In this document: piece by piece, positions 41,927 to 50,491 of the stretch
Numbering within the stretch: position 1 is the first letter of the stretch
Layout of the letters: each line of letters begins with the position of its first letter
Source of the DNA: Chitinophagaceae bacterium 26-R-25
GTDB taxonomy: Bacteria; Bacteroidota; Bacteroidia; Chitinophagales; Chitinophagaceae
Length of the DNA: 64,000 bases
Assembly (NCBI GenBank): GCA_029906195.1
Contig: JARWSJ010000001.1
Span: 2,790,001 to 2,854,000 of the forward strand
Reading direction: 5' to 3'
Translations under genes and position numbers: made by a program
The notes under the pieces: generated by a model
What the model saw: the letters and a program-made list of their open reading frames with translations, nothing else
Database searches by the model: none
Told to the model about the DNA's origin: nothing

Positions 41927-44900
41927 TCAAGGCTGCATGGTTAATTCCAGCTTCCCACCTTTAAGTACATCCTGTTGAAGTATCCTGAAATCATTCAAAG
42001 GCTTTCCGTTTAGCACAGCAGACGTGACGTATTTGTTGTCTTTGGACGCGCCGGTCGCTTCTATTATGAACTGTTTTCCACGACCATATCTGCTGCCAAG
42101 ATCGATCGTGATTTTTGGATATCTCGGACTACCTAATTCATAAATTGGTTGTTGAGAACAGCCGCCATCCATTTGAAATAATCCTATGGCACTCATTACA
42201 AACCAGCTGCTCATTTGCCCTAAGTCTTCGTCGCCGGGATACCCGTCGTACGGCGTGATGCCATAGTATTGTTCCTGTATGGCCCTTGCCCACTTTTGGG
42301 TTAACTGAGGCTTGCCTGCCCAATTGAACAGGTACGCAACCTCCATGCATGGCTCATTTCCGTGATTGATCGGATAGTTTGCAAAATCATCGCCCGATGC
42401 ATTAAAGTTTGCAAATGATGATTTGAACATGGCGCTGTCAAGCCTCGACGCAAATCGTTCTTTGCCCACAGCGGCAACTAATCCGGCAGGATCTTGCGGC
42501 ACGAACCAGCTATAGTTGAAAGCATTGCCTTCTATAAATCCAGGTGTGTGGTAGGGGTCAAACGGAGTTATCCAATTGCCTTTATCATTTTTTGGACGGA
42601 TAAATCCAGTGGTGGTATCCATTAAATTCTTCCAATTCTCAGAGCGTTTTTGAAAGAATAAATAATCATCTCGTTTCCCAAGTGTGAGCGCCATTTGAGC
42701 TACACAATAATCATCATATGCATACTCCATTGTGTTTGAGGAAGCGCCCATTCCCTGTGGCACATAACCATATTTTTGATACGGAACAATGTCCTCGACT
42801 CCAACAGTACCTCCACCGGCGAAGTTCTGCGGCGGCGTGGTCATCATTTTTTTCAATCCTTCATAAGCCAATGGCAAATCAAAGTCGTGTATTCCGCTTT
42901 GCCATGCTCCCTGAATTTGCGATGCCATGTGCATCGCGACCATAACACCTGTATGTTCTATTCCCGCAGGGTCAGTATTGAACCATCCTGAATTTTTATA
43001 TAAGGCAATTGCCGATCTTGCCCACTTTGAAGATATTTCCGGCGCTGTTAAATTAAAGAGTTGCTGGTTGTTCCAGAACGTGTTCCAGTATTCACCACTA
43101 ACTATGCAATCGTCTTTCCCTGAAAGCTTTTGCACCACTTCGTTTTCATCTCTGAAGCGTCCGTCAGCATCGCTCCATATGGCTTTCGCGGCAAGTGCAC
43201 GATAAAAATTTGTATAGAACTTAACCTTCTGCAGATAGTCGTCCGTTTGTATTTGAACCCTGCCGAGGTATTCGTTCCACACTTTCTTCTGCATCTTAAC
43301 CACTCCATCAAAATCAAAATTAAAAGGCTTTGTAATTTCAGTTTCCAGGTTGTTTCTCGCACCTTTCACATCTACGAGCGAAACGCCTGTGCGCACAATG
43401 ACTTGCTCATTCTTCTTTGTCTTATAATTCAGAAAAATGCCTGCATCTCCTTTACCGTTAATTTCATGAACATTCTCAAATATTTCCGGTGATGAATCAA
43501 ACTCATGGTTCATTTTCCATTCCGGAATATAGCCTGTTACCGGCGCTACTTTATTGTTGACCCAGCCTCCCATCGACGCGAAGGGCTTACTAACCTGGAT
43601 AACAAAATAAACGGTGTATGACTGTTCCAAAGTATATCCCGTAAATGCGTTGTAGTATGTTGCATAGCCTTCTATCTCAGAATTGCTAACCTTAGTGATC
43701 TTAGTATTTACAAGGTTGTGGGGATACTCATTCGACGTAAACATGTCTATCAAAATGCGGGCACTATCGCTTGATGGAAATGTGTACCGTTGAATGGAGG
43801 CTCTTCTCGCAGCTGAAATTTCTGCTTTGATGTGAGTATCGGTCATGTACACACTATAACTGCCTACTTTTGCATTCTCGCTTTTTTTGTCGATGCGTGA
43901 ACGATAGCCCTCATCAGGATGATCTTCCCTGCCCGGGTTTACCTGCAGCTTTCCGGTAGTGGGCATCATTAACAAGCCACACATTGTCCAGTCGGAAAAA
44001 TGACTAAAGCCCATAATATTGTCGACGGTGTACTCATACCCTGCCTTCCATGTTTGATCCTGGTTGTCTGGCGCAATCTGCACCATGCTCAGCGGCAACG
44101 ATGGCCCGGGTTTAAACATCCACCTTGAGTTGCCCGTTCCGATTAACAAATCGACATAATCCGCGTATTGATGCAATGGCTGTGGTGAACGTGTAATCTG
44201 TCCATCGTAAACCACATCATTGCCTGATCTTATCACCACATGGCTGTTTATTTTTTTCCCGCCAGGCGGGATTGCCGGCATATCTATTTCGAGAACGCTG
44301 TGACCGCTTTCAATTTTTTTAGTAACAGGTTTCAACCCGTCAATCGCAATGTTTAATTCGCCTCCCGCATTTAATTGATAAACATCCACGAGCAATGGTT
44401 GAATATGCTTATTAGAAGCGCTGTATTCAAATGAAGCTGCTTGCGCAGAAGCAATGAGCGAGCTGTATGAAGGAGCAACTTTGAGGGGCTTGTCCGACCG
44501 CAATTGCATATAATCAAATACCAACCACGAACCGGATACACTTCCCAACTGAATAATATTTATTCCTTTCTTCAACCAATTACCAGGCACATCTACTACC
44601 ACAAGTTGTGCATTGCCGGTTGCCAAAGAATCGGTCAATGAAGCGCCGGTTCCGGCAGCAAGCTGTTGCGTGGTACGATGGCCATTTATGTCAATTTGAA
44701 TAACAGGCGCATTCTTTTTATTGGCATCAGCAATGCCAACAACAAACTTGAACTTGCCATCAACGGGCTTTTGGGGCAATTGAAAAAATATTCTCGGAAA
44801 ATGTCTTGGGTAAAAGCCGGCCCAGTAACCTCCACCTCCCCAGCCATCCAGCGGGCCCGGTAGCACATATGGCCAGTCTGTTGACTCGTTTGAAAAGCCT

Positions 44901-45076
44901 ACATTGTAAACTGTATTTTCGCCACCAAACCTGGCCACGAAATCTTTGTATCGTTTCTGATAAAGTGCAAATTCTTTTCCGGTCTTATCTATTTTTCCAA
45001 TTTGCCAGATAACGTTCTCCTGCGCAATGGACCGGAGACTCATAGTTAGAATTACAATAAAGACGAATATTCTCAT
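41927..45076 (-). CDS. GH92-family alpha-mannosidase with N-terminal rhamnogalacturonan-lyase-like domain
   Basis: This 1049-aa secreted protein has a signal at 1-18. The N-terminal region (about 20-200: VIWQIGKIDKTGKEFALY, NIIQLGSVSGSWLVFDYMQL) resembles the beta-sandwich at the C-terminus of PL4 rhamnogalacturonan lyases and may bind carbohydrate. The GH92 part begins with YADYVDLLIGTGNSRW (about 305) and contains AGYEYTVDNIMGFSH, HGNEPCMEVAYLFNWAG (general-acid Glu region) and GYPGDEDLGQMSSWFV (base Asp region). GH92 enzymes are calcium-dependent, inverting exo-alpha-mannosidases. The GDED-LGQMSSW sequence differs slightly from the common GNDD-CGQMSAW form. With two GH38 genes nearby it points to mannose-containing glycans. 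Confidence 0.93.
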   Translation of the reverse strand: MRIFVFIVILTMSLRSIAQENVIWQIGKIDKTGKEFALYQKRYKDFVARFGGENTVYNVGFSNESTDWPYVLPGPLDGWGGGGYWAGFYPRHFPRIFFQLPQKPVDGKFKFVVGIADANKKNAPVIQIDINGHRTTQQLAAGTGASLTDSLATGNAQLVVVDVPGNWLKKGINIIQLGSVSGSWLVFDYMQLRSDKPLKVAPSYSSLIASAQAASFEYSASNKHIQPLLVDVYQLNAGGELNIAIDGLKPVTKKIESGHSVLEIDMPAIPPGGKKINSHVVIRSGNDVVYDGQITRSPQPLHQYADYVDLLIGTGNSRWMFKPGPSLPLSMVQIAPDNQDQTWKAGYEYTVDNIMGFSHFSDWTMCGLLMMPTTGKLQVNPGREDHPDEGYRSRIDKKSENAKVGSYSVYMTDTHIKAEISAARRASIQRYTFPSSDSARILIDMFTSNEYPHNLVNTKITKVSNSEIEGYATYYNAFTGYTLEQSYTVYFVIQVSKPFASMGGWVNNKVAPVTGYIPEWKMNHEFDSSPEIFENVHEINGKGDAGIFLNYKTKKNEQVIVRTGVSLVDVKGARNNLETEITKPFNFDFDGVVKMQKKVWNEYLGRVQIQTDDYLQKVKFYTNFYRALAAKAIWSDADGRFRDENEVVQKLSGKDDCIVSGEYWNTFWNNQQLFNLTAPEISSKWARSAIALYKNSGWFNTDPAGIEHTGVMVAMHMASQIQGAWQSGIHDFDLPLAYEGLKKMMTTPPQNFAGGGTVGVEDIVPYQKYGYVPQGMGASSNTMEYAYDDYCVAQMALTLGKRDDYLFFQKRSENWKNLMDTTTGFIRPKNDKGNWITPFDPYHTPGFIEGNAFNYSWFVPQDPAGLVAAVGKERFASRLDSAMFKSSFANFNASGDDFANYPINHGNEPCMEVAYLFNWAGKPQLTQKWARAIQEQYYGITPYDGYPGDEDLGQMSSWFVMSAIGLFQMDGGCSQQPIYELGSPRYPKITIDLGSRYGRGKQFIIEATGASKDNKYVTSAVLNGKPLNDFRILQQDVLKGGKLELTMQP

Positions 45077-45188
45077 ATTGTTGCTTAGAATTTATTAGCC
45101 GTAGCAAAGTCTAAAATAGATCAATATTAAACAACAGTTAATTTGACCTGTATTGTTGCTATTTTGCCATCGTATTAACGACACTTTT

Positions 45189-45302
45189 TCAAATCTTCTT
45201 TTTTTGCTGCAGTGTTTCCAACGCATCTTCATCGCCAGATGCGATTTGCAGCAATAACTCCTTTTCTGAATTTGGATGTGAAATATTCAATACAGACAAG
45301 CT
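45189..45302 (-). pseudogene. remnant of an ECF sigma factor N-terminus
   Basis: In the minus strand the phrase HPNSEKELLLQIASGDEDALETL (about 38 codons, then a stop) matches the opening of many Chitinophagaceae ECF sigma factors, where the same phrase leads into region 2. Here the frame ends after QQKKKI and no region 2 or 4 follows. No ATG starts it. I read it as the leftover of a sigma gene that once lay upstream of the GH92 gene. Confidence 0.55.
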
Positions 45303-45482
45303 TAAATGACGACAGGGGGTTGGAGAAATGCAGGGCCAAACATTTACAACGTTCTGTTTATGCTCCATAACACCAACCCAACTTTTATTAAGCAAGAATA
45401 AGTGTTTGGACTTTACTTTCAAAAAAGTGTTTTCAGAACTCAGGAAGCATCAATACAAATCCCTGACAGGGCGCGACACAAC

Positions 45483-45516
45483 CTTCATTCTGCGAACAAT
45501 AAAACGTCATTTTGCA
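45483..45516 (+). promoter_or_regulatory. degenerate copy E of the repeat operator
   Basis: TCTGCG (45489-45494) and TTTGCA (45511-45516), 22 bp apart, are preceded by TTCA and separated by an A-rich spacer with TCAT before the second box. It is more than 400 bp before the GH92 start, with the sigma remnant between. It may be a decayed site or a chance match. Confidence 0.35.
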
Positions 45517-45540
45517 AACACCGGAAAACATTTCACACTC

Positions 45541-46098
45541 CTAAGGAATCATTTTGTATTTGTATTGAGTGTCTTCTTTTGTGATTTTGACAACACAACC
45601 ATATTGTAAGGGAAAGGCCGGGAAGGAATCTTTTAAGGGGGTATTGGTGATGTAAGATAATATGCTCCTTATAACGCCACCATGCGTAACAATGGCAACC
45701 GGCGCGGGCTGGATCAACTGATCGAAAAGTTTTACACTTCGTTCGTAAAGTTGTACATAATTTTCTCCGTGAGGGGTACTTACGTTTACAAAGTCCTCCA
45801 TCCACTGCTGCATTTCTGTGCCGGCTATTTCATCCCATTTTTTTAACTCCCAACTGCCGAAGTTCATTTCTTTTAAACCATCATGAAATTGAACAGCTGT
45901 TTGCGGAAACAATAACTCAGCCAGCTTACGACACCGTTGTAAAGGGCTGCAATGCACGTGTTGTATGCTTGCGGGTAAAAGAGCCTTGATCCGTGACGCT
46001 TCCTGATGGAAAGTATCAGTTACATCAAGATCGGATTGCCCGTAGCAAACGCCTTTGGGCACATCGGGCGTTGTATGACGAATCAAATAAATTTCCAT
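45541..46098 (-). CDS. cobC: alpha-ribazole phosphatase (histidine phosphatase family)
   Basis: This 185-aa protein has the phosphohistidine motif LIRHTTPDVPKGVCYGQSDLDV at the N-terminus, the second His in IVTHGGVIRSIL (about 136-147) and catalytic Glu in KEMNFGSWE. It removes phosphate from alpha-ribazole 5'-phosphate, or from cobalamin 5'-phosphate, in nucleotide-loop assembly. It is the last gene of the operon and overlaps cobS by 16 bp, so its translation is coupled. The role is clear from the neighbouring genes, since the fold alone would allow other phosphatases. Confidence 0.9.
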   Translation of the reverse strand: MEIYLIRHTTPDVPKGVCYGQSDLDVTDTFHQEASRIKALLPASIQHVHCSPLQRCRKLAELLFPQTAVQFHDGLKEMNFGSWELKKWDEIAGTEMQQWMEDFVNVSTPHGENYVQLYERSVKLFDQLIQPAPVAIVTHGGVIRSILSYITNTPLKDSFPAFPLQYGCVVKITKEDTQYKYKMIP

Positions 46099-46874
46099 AG
46101 TATAACGATGCCAATGTAAAAAGCAATTTCACAAACCTGCTGGGTTGCGCCGGCACAGTCGCCGGTTTGGCCCCCTATCCATTTGTAAAAATAATTGCCC
46201 AGGTAAACCCTCGCAACAATGACCAAAAGCAATGGCAAAAGATACACTGCGGGAAGAAAACAAAATGGCAATAGACCACCGGCAAATGCAATGCATAACT
46301 CCGCGGCATTAAGCTTTCTGTCGGCAACCGGTTTCGACTTGCTTTGATCGGTGTCAGTTACATAGTTGTATTGTTGCAGCAGCGTAACTGCTGCCAACCG
46401 GCTGCTGCTATGCGCGGCAACAATGAATAGAAGGACCACAGGCAAAGGTTGTCGCGTCGCCAGCATTTCCAGCAGAAAAAATTTGCTGCTGAGAATTGCG
46501 ATAAGACCAATAACGCCGTACGTTCCCAGGCGACTGTCTTTCATAATAGTCAATATCTTTTCTTTTGTCCACCCACCACCAAAAGCATCACACACATCTG
46601 CAAAGCCATCTTCATGAAAAGCACCTGTTGTAAGAATGCTAACGATCATCATAAACAGCAGTGACAGATGCAGCGGAAAAACAAGTTGGAAAAAATAAAA
46701 TGCCAACGCATTAATGACCCCTACAAGCAGGCCCACCCACGGAAAATAGCGTGCCGATTTTTGTAACATATTTTCTCCATGGCCAATTGAACCGGGCACA
46801 GGTATGCGCGTAAAAAACATTACCGCAGTGAGGAAAATATCGCGTTCGTTTTTAAATCGTTGTGGTACGGGCAT
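46083..46874 (-). CDS. cobS: adenosylcobinamide-GDP ribazoletransferase (cobalamin synthase)
   Basis: This 263-aa integral membrane protein has six or seven hydrophobic segments and the signature HEDGFADVCDAFGGGWTKEKILTIMKDSRLGTYG (about 93-130), whose acidic residues bind Mg and the GDP substrate. It joins adenosylcobinamide-GDP with alpha-ribazole(-phosphate) at the inner membrane. It lies 4 bp after cobT and overlaps cobC. Length is normal. Confidence 0.95.
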   Translation of the reverse strand: MPVPQRFKNERDIFLTAVMFFTRIPVPGSIGHGENMLQKSARYFPWVGLLVGVINALAFYFFQLVFPLHLSLLFMMIVSILTTGAFHEDGFADVCDAFGGGWTKEKILTIMKDSRLGTYGVIGLIAILSSKFFLLEMLATRQPLPVVLLFIVAAHSSSRLAAVTLLQQYNYVTDTDQSKSKPVADRKLNAAELCIAFAGGLLPFCFLPAVYLLPLLLVIVARVYLGNYFYKWIGGQTGDCAGATQQVCEIAFYIGIVILWKFI

Positions 46875-46878
46875 TGTA

Positions 46879-47907
46879 TTAATTCTTATTACTTATTGAC
46901 GCGCTTTCAAAGCTCGCCATTTGATTCAAAAAGTTTACGGCAGATTGTATTAGAGGCATGGCTAGTGCCGCTCCCGTACCTTCACCCAGGCGCATGCCCA
47001 GATGCAAAAGCGGTTTGGCGCCCAAAAAAGACAGCATAGTCGCATGTGCCTGCTCGTTACTCTGATGCGCAAAAATGCAGTATCTCAACATGTCAGGCTG
47101 TAGCTGTTGTGCAATCAGCAATGCACTCGTTGTAATAAAACCATCTACTACCACAATCATGTCGTTCTCTGCCGCAGCAATCATCGCACCAACTATCATG
47201 GCGATTTCAAATCCTCCAACAGTAGCCAGTAATTGTATCGGATCATCTGTCAGTGTTTGTAACTGATGCAAAGCAAATACCTTTTTCAGGGTGTCGATTT
47301 TTATTTGCAATTGCTCATCACTTGTGCCGGTTCCCCGACCTGCACAAAGCTCAATTGATTGGCCCGTAATGGCGCTCATTAATAATGCGGCAGCAGAAGT
47401 ATTGCCGATACCCATTTCGCCAAAACCAATGCAATTGCAGTTGTTGTTGCGTATTCTTTCAACAATCAGTTTACCAAAGGCGATTGCTTCTTTACACTGT
47501 TCAATTGTCATTGCAGGCTGTTCCAAATAGTTTGCTGTTCCCTTTGCTATCTTGTTGTGAACGATAGGAAGCCGGGCATCGAAGCCAAAGTTTACACCGG
47601 CATCTACCACAAAAAGCTGTAGGTTATGTTGCTTGCAAAATACATTGATGGCGGCGCCTCCAGCTACAAAGTTGAGTACCATTTGTGCGGTAACAGCCTG
47701 TGGAAATGGATTAACCAACCCTGTTGCTGCAATTCCATGATCTCCTGCAAAAACAACAATGGTGGGGCTTATGACAGATGGCGATGTAGTGTTTTGTATA
47801 AGGCCAACTTGTAGCGCAATGTCTTCCAAGTTTCCAAGCGCGCCTTGCGGTTTTGTTTTATTGTCTATGGCATCTTGTAATTTTTGCCTGATGTTGCTCA
47901 TTCCCAT
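46879..47907 (-). CDS. cobT: nicotinate-nucleotide:dimethylbenzimidazole phosphoribosyltransferase
   Basis: This 342-aa cytoplasmic enzyme has FAGDHGIAATGLVNPFPQAVTAQMV (about 53-77), IGFGEMGIGNTSAAALLMSAI (about 158-178), and the C-terminal catalytic Glu region LGMRLGEGTGAALAMPLI. It activates the lower base to alpha-ribazole phosphate for CobS. An alternative ATG two codons downstream is equally possible. Its stop is 4 bp before cobS. Confidence 0.95.
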   Translation of the reverse strand: MGMSNIRQKLQDAIDNKTKPQGALGNLEDIALQVGLIQNTTSPSVISPTIVVFAGDHGIAATGLVNPFPQAVTAQMVLNFVAGGAAINVFCKQHNLQLFVVDAGVNFGFDARLPIVHNKIAKGTANYLEQPAMTIEQCKEAIAFGKLIVERIRNNNCNCIGFGEMGIGNTSAAALLMSAITGQSIELCAGRGTGTSDEQLQIKIDTLKKVFALHQLQTLTDDPIQLLATVGGFEIAMIVGAMIAAAENDMIVVVDGFITTSALLIAQQLQPDMLRYCIFAHQSNEQAHATMLSFLGAKPLLHLGMRLGEGTGAALAMPLIQSAVNFLNQMASFESASISNKN

Positions 47908-47950
47908 TATTTTTTAAAATCAGATTGATAAAATACACTGTATCCTGTCT

Positions 47951-48457
47951 TCAGCTTTTTACGGAAACAGGAATGCCTGCAACCATGAAGACAGCTTTCT
48001 CCGCTTTACCTGCGATATATTGATTGGCCCATCCCTGGAGATCCACGAACTTTCTGCCCATTTCCGAATCTGCGTGTAGTCCCATACCGATCTCATTGCT
48101 CACAATGAAGAAGGTGCCGGGAAGGTTATCTAATTCATCCACTTCTTTTTTCAACGCGTCGAGGCTGGATTGAATATCCTGTTTGTACTTAAAAAAGAAA
48201 TTGGTGAGCCATAGTGTAACGCAGTCCAGCACTACAACACGGTCTGCGATGGGGAGTTTGCTTATGTACAGCGGTTCTTCCAGCGTGGTCCATCTTTCAT
48301 CACGATCTGCCTTATGCCTTGTTACTCTTTCTTCAAATTCATTATCCATCACATTTGCGGTAGCAACATACACCGGATTGTCTGACAGGCTCAGTGCTGC
48401 CTTCTGCGCATAACTACTTTTGCCGCTCCTGGCACCGCCAGTAATAAAGTAAATCAT
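47951..48457 (-). CDS. cobU: adenosylcobinamide kinase/guanylyltransferase
   Basis: This 168-aa bifunctional enzyme has a P-loop at the very N-terminus (FITGGARSGKSSYAQKAAL), the guanylation-site region with His (ERVTRHKADRDERWTTLEEP, about 43-62), VVLDCVTLWLTNFF and IVSNEIGMGLHADSEMGRKF. It phosphorylates and guanylates cobinamide for salvage or late synthesis. The gene starts 127 bp after the transporter-like gene, with a hairpin between, and is 43 bp before cobT. Confidence 0.95.
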   Translation of the reverse strand: MIYFITGGARSGKSSYAQKAALSLSDNPVYVATANVMDNEFEERVTRHKADRDERWTTLEEPLYISKLPIADRVVVLDCVTLWLTNFFFKYKQDIQSSLDALKKEVDELDNLPGTFFIVSNEIGMGLHADSEMGRKFVDLQGWANQYIAGKAEKAVFMVAGIPVSVKS

Positions 48458-48513
48458 CGAGTAATTTATTTAGCTACGTTGTTGAAGTATATCGTGACGT
48501 GGTGAGTTTTACA

Positions 48514-48551
48514 AATCAGGCATTTCATCCTTGCGGACGAAATGCCTGATT
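48514..48551 (-). terminator. hairpin between the transporter-like gene and cobU
   Basis: A perfect 13-bp stem (48514-48526 with 48539-48551) has a loop that can form three more pairs. No long U tract follows on the minus strand. It may act as a partial terminator or RNA-processing site that sets different levels for the first gene and the cob genes. Confidence 0.55.
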
Positions 48552-48584
48552 GTTTCTAATCTTTTTTCTTCAGTCATTAAACAT

Positions 48585-49175
48585 CTAAACAGCTGCATTC
48601 ACTTGTCTTAGCTGCGGATACTGTTGTTGAAGCCACTCGAATGTGCCAAACAAAAGCGCACTGTAAATGATTGCACCTGCCGCAAACCTGAGTTCATAGG
48701 GTATCGCAGCAATCATGCACAGCGTCCATCCCTGCAAGTCTTTAGTGTACATATTACCATCGAGCCACACACCAAAATCTGTTACCACCCAGTGTATAAG
48801 CACACAAGCAACTGCGGCCAACAGTACATTTTGAACAGTTACTGTTTTCACCATAAGTTTACCAACAAGTGTCATCAATACAAAAGCGCCATAGGTCCAG
48901 TACCAGCCCATGTATAAAAAGCCCGTATTGTATTGCTTGTAAACTGTAAGCGATAAAATAATGTCGCTGGCAAAAAGACTTAGCAAAGACAAGGCAAACG
49001 GTTTAAATCTTCCGCTAAAATAGGTGCCTCCAAACAAAGCCAAAGCACCGATGGGTGTAAATGTGGCGAGAGGACTCATTTCAGTACTGAAGTTTGTAAC
49101 GATCCTGATTAAAGCCACCACCGTAATAATGATTAGTAGCATTAGATACCGGGGATTGATTTTTGCGATAGACAT
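48585..49175 (-). CDS. DUF6580-type membrane protein, candidate cobalamin/corrinoid-related transporter component
   Basis: This 196-aa protein has about five or six transmembrane helices, with the conserved ATFTPIGALALFGGTYFSGRFKPFALSLLSLFASDI and FLYMGWYWTYGAFVLMTLVG segments. The family is typical of Bacteroidota, looks like the substrate-binding (S) subunits of ECF transporters, and often follows a cobalamin riboswitch. Here it is the first gene after one. Import of a corrinoid or of a lower-base precursor is inferred from that context; no ATPase or T subunit is encoded nearby. Confidence 0.75.
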   Translation of the reverse strand: MSIAKINPRYLMLLIIITVVALIRIVTNFSTEMSPLATFTPIGALALFGGTYFSGRFKPFALSLLSLFASDIILSLTVYKQYNTGFLYMGWYWTYGAFVLMTLVGKLMVKTVTVQNVLLAAVACVLIHWVVTDFGVWLDGNMYTKDLQGWTLCMIAAIPYELRFAAGAIIYSALLFGTFEWLQQQYPQLRQVNAAV

Positions 49176-49325
49176 AGTAGATGTTTAGTTTATAAATTAC
49201 AGACAGCTTAATGAAGAATGAACTTTCGAATAATGAAAGAGTAGAAAAGCAACAACGTGTCCTTGTAAAAAAATCATCGTAGCTGCATCTCCGGCTTTTC
49301 TCCCGAAAGCTCAGTGATCCTGTTT

Positions 49326-49502
49326 GAACCTGGCAGGTCTTCTGGCTCGCTTTTGCCTGGATGCCTTCCCGTTAAAAATAACAGTGGCTTGAAGATCCAG
49401 ACATTGAGTAAAGAAGATTTTGCATCCTTACACAAAAAGCTTACAGCTACGGGGATAGCGCCGGTTTTGCACCGGACTTCCCTTTTAATGGCGCGTGCGC
49501 CA
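49326..49502 (-). ncRNA. cobalamin riboswitch
   Basis: On the minus strand the region reads from a GGCGC-GCGCC closing stem (49490-49501), through GGGAAGTCCGGTGCAAAACC, a GCTATCCCCGTAGCTGTAA element, GCCACTG and GGGAAGGC, to the B12 box GCCAGAAGACCTGCC (49332-49346), in the canonical order. It ends about 150 bp before the DUF6580 gene. A run of U at 49267-49273 lies between riboswitch and gene, but I see no clean terminator stem, so control may act on translation. It should shut down the transporter and cob genes when adenosylcobalamin is plentiful. Confidence 0.95.
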
Positions 49503-49632
49503 ACCAAATTCGCGACAAAACTAATTAAATTGTTCAATAATTATAAAGACTCATTCAGATGGGCACCAGATGCGTGAATTTTTCTTCATTTTTAGAGGGC
49601 ATGAAGCAATAAGAAATGTATGAAGGGACTAA

Positions 49633-49664
49633 AATAAAAAAAGGAGCGAGTAGACACAAGCTCC
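49633..49664 (-). terminator. terminator in the 3' flank of LytTR gene 1
   Basis: GGAGC (49643-49647) pairs with GCTCC (49660-49664), and on the minus strand a T run follows. The same element with nearly identical flanks occurs at 53160-53188 after the second LytTR gene, and a decayed one at 52991-53020. About 170 bp separate it from the LytTR stop, so the transcript would have a long conserved 3' region. Nothing else is supported in 49503-49838. Confidence 0.7.
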
Positions 49665-49838
49665 GTCGAACCAAACCAACTCACGAACCAAACATCACAA
49701 TGAAAAACGTTTTAACTGTTCTAAACACCAGCCATGAACGATTGGTATTTTATACACCCACCTTTCACATATATCTTCAAAGAATACGAATACAAACCTG
49801 GGCGTGGCCTTCATAGAAAATGCTATTATAGTTACTTA

Positions 49839-50207
49839 CTACATATTATTACCTATCCGTCTAATGAGTGCTGCTTTGCCTCTTACCTCAGAAACCAACA
49901 GCGTAAATCTTTCTTCCAATAAACCATGATAGTTGTGTCCAATAGGAATTGTAACACCACCGACAACTACGTTTTCCGAGTCAAACGAGCTTACTTCAGA
50001 AAGTGCGATAATATAGGAGCGATGTACCTGTAGAAACTGATCTTCTGGCAGGAATTTAGCAAGTTGCTGTATGGAAAGAAGCGTGACAACCCGACGGACG
50101 TTCGTTACAATCACCACATAATTCCCCATGGATTGTATAAAAGAAATGTCTTTTACCCCTATCCGTATATTTCTTTTATCAGCCCTCACAAAAAAACACG
50201 GCTCCAT
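49839..50207 (-). CDS. LytTR-domain DNA-binding protein 1 (standalone)
   Basis: This 122-aa protein is a LytTR DNA-binding domain over nearly its whole length: FVRADKRNIRIGVKDISFIQSMGNYVVIV, LLSIQQLAKFLPEDQFLQVHRSYIIALSEVSSFD, VTIPIGHNY. It has no receiver domain, so it is either an orphan regulator or controlled by something unlinked. It shares most residues with the 121-aa protein at 53368-53733, including a conserved C-terminus (RGKAALIRRIGN). Operator D lies about 71 bp upstream. The neighbouring type IX-secreted protein gene is a plausible target. Confidence 0.9.
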   Translation of the reverse strand: MEPCFFVRADKRNIRIGVKDISFIQSMGNYVVIVTNVRRVVTLLSIQQLAKFLPEDQFLQVHRSYIIALSEVSSFDSENVVVGGVTIPIGHNYHGLLEERFTLLVSEVRGKAALIRRIGNNM

Positions 50208-50277
50208 TGTTATCTGATTTACATGTAGTCAAACGACTTACAAATGCAAAATTAAAGCTATATCAAAACATGACTTA

Positions 50278-50310
50278 TGTCAGTTTGCGAAAACAAACAA
50301 TCATTTTGCG
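50278..50310 (+). promoter_or_regulatory. 21-bp direct-repeat operator, copy D
   Basis: TGTCAG, TTTGCG (50284-50289) and TTTGCG (50305-50310) with 21-bp spacing. Over about 40 bp the sequence is almost the same as copy B at 38041, including the preceding TGACTTA. It lies about 71 bp before the start of LytTR gene 1. The region 50208-50491 otherwise shows nothing. Confidence 0.72.
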
Positions 50311-50491
50311 ACGATAACAAATCATTCACAACCGAAAGAAATCATTTGACCAACGAAACAAACCTCAGCTCACAAAAAAACGTCTCCGTCTCACTCTTTT
50401 ATGCAATGCTATACTTCATGAAAATAAGCCCGGCACGAAGCCGGGTTTCAAAATACCTGATCACTTATATTAAAAAAAGAACAACACTTAC

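Noticed and set aside
49274-49537. Open frames on both strands over 49274-49577
   Set aside because: They cover the cobalamin riboswitch, whose conserved boxes explain the sequence.
49700-49816. Small plus-strand reading frame starting MKNVLTVL
   Set aside because: The same start in the duplicate at 53229 does not keep the reading frame, so it is not a conserved gene.
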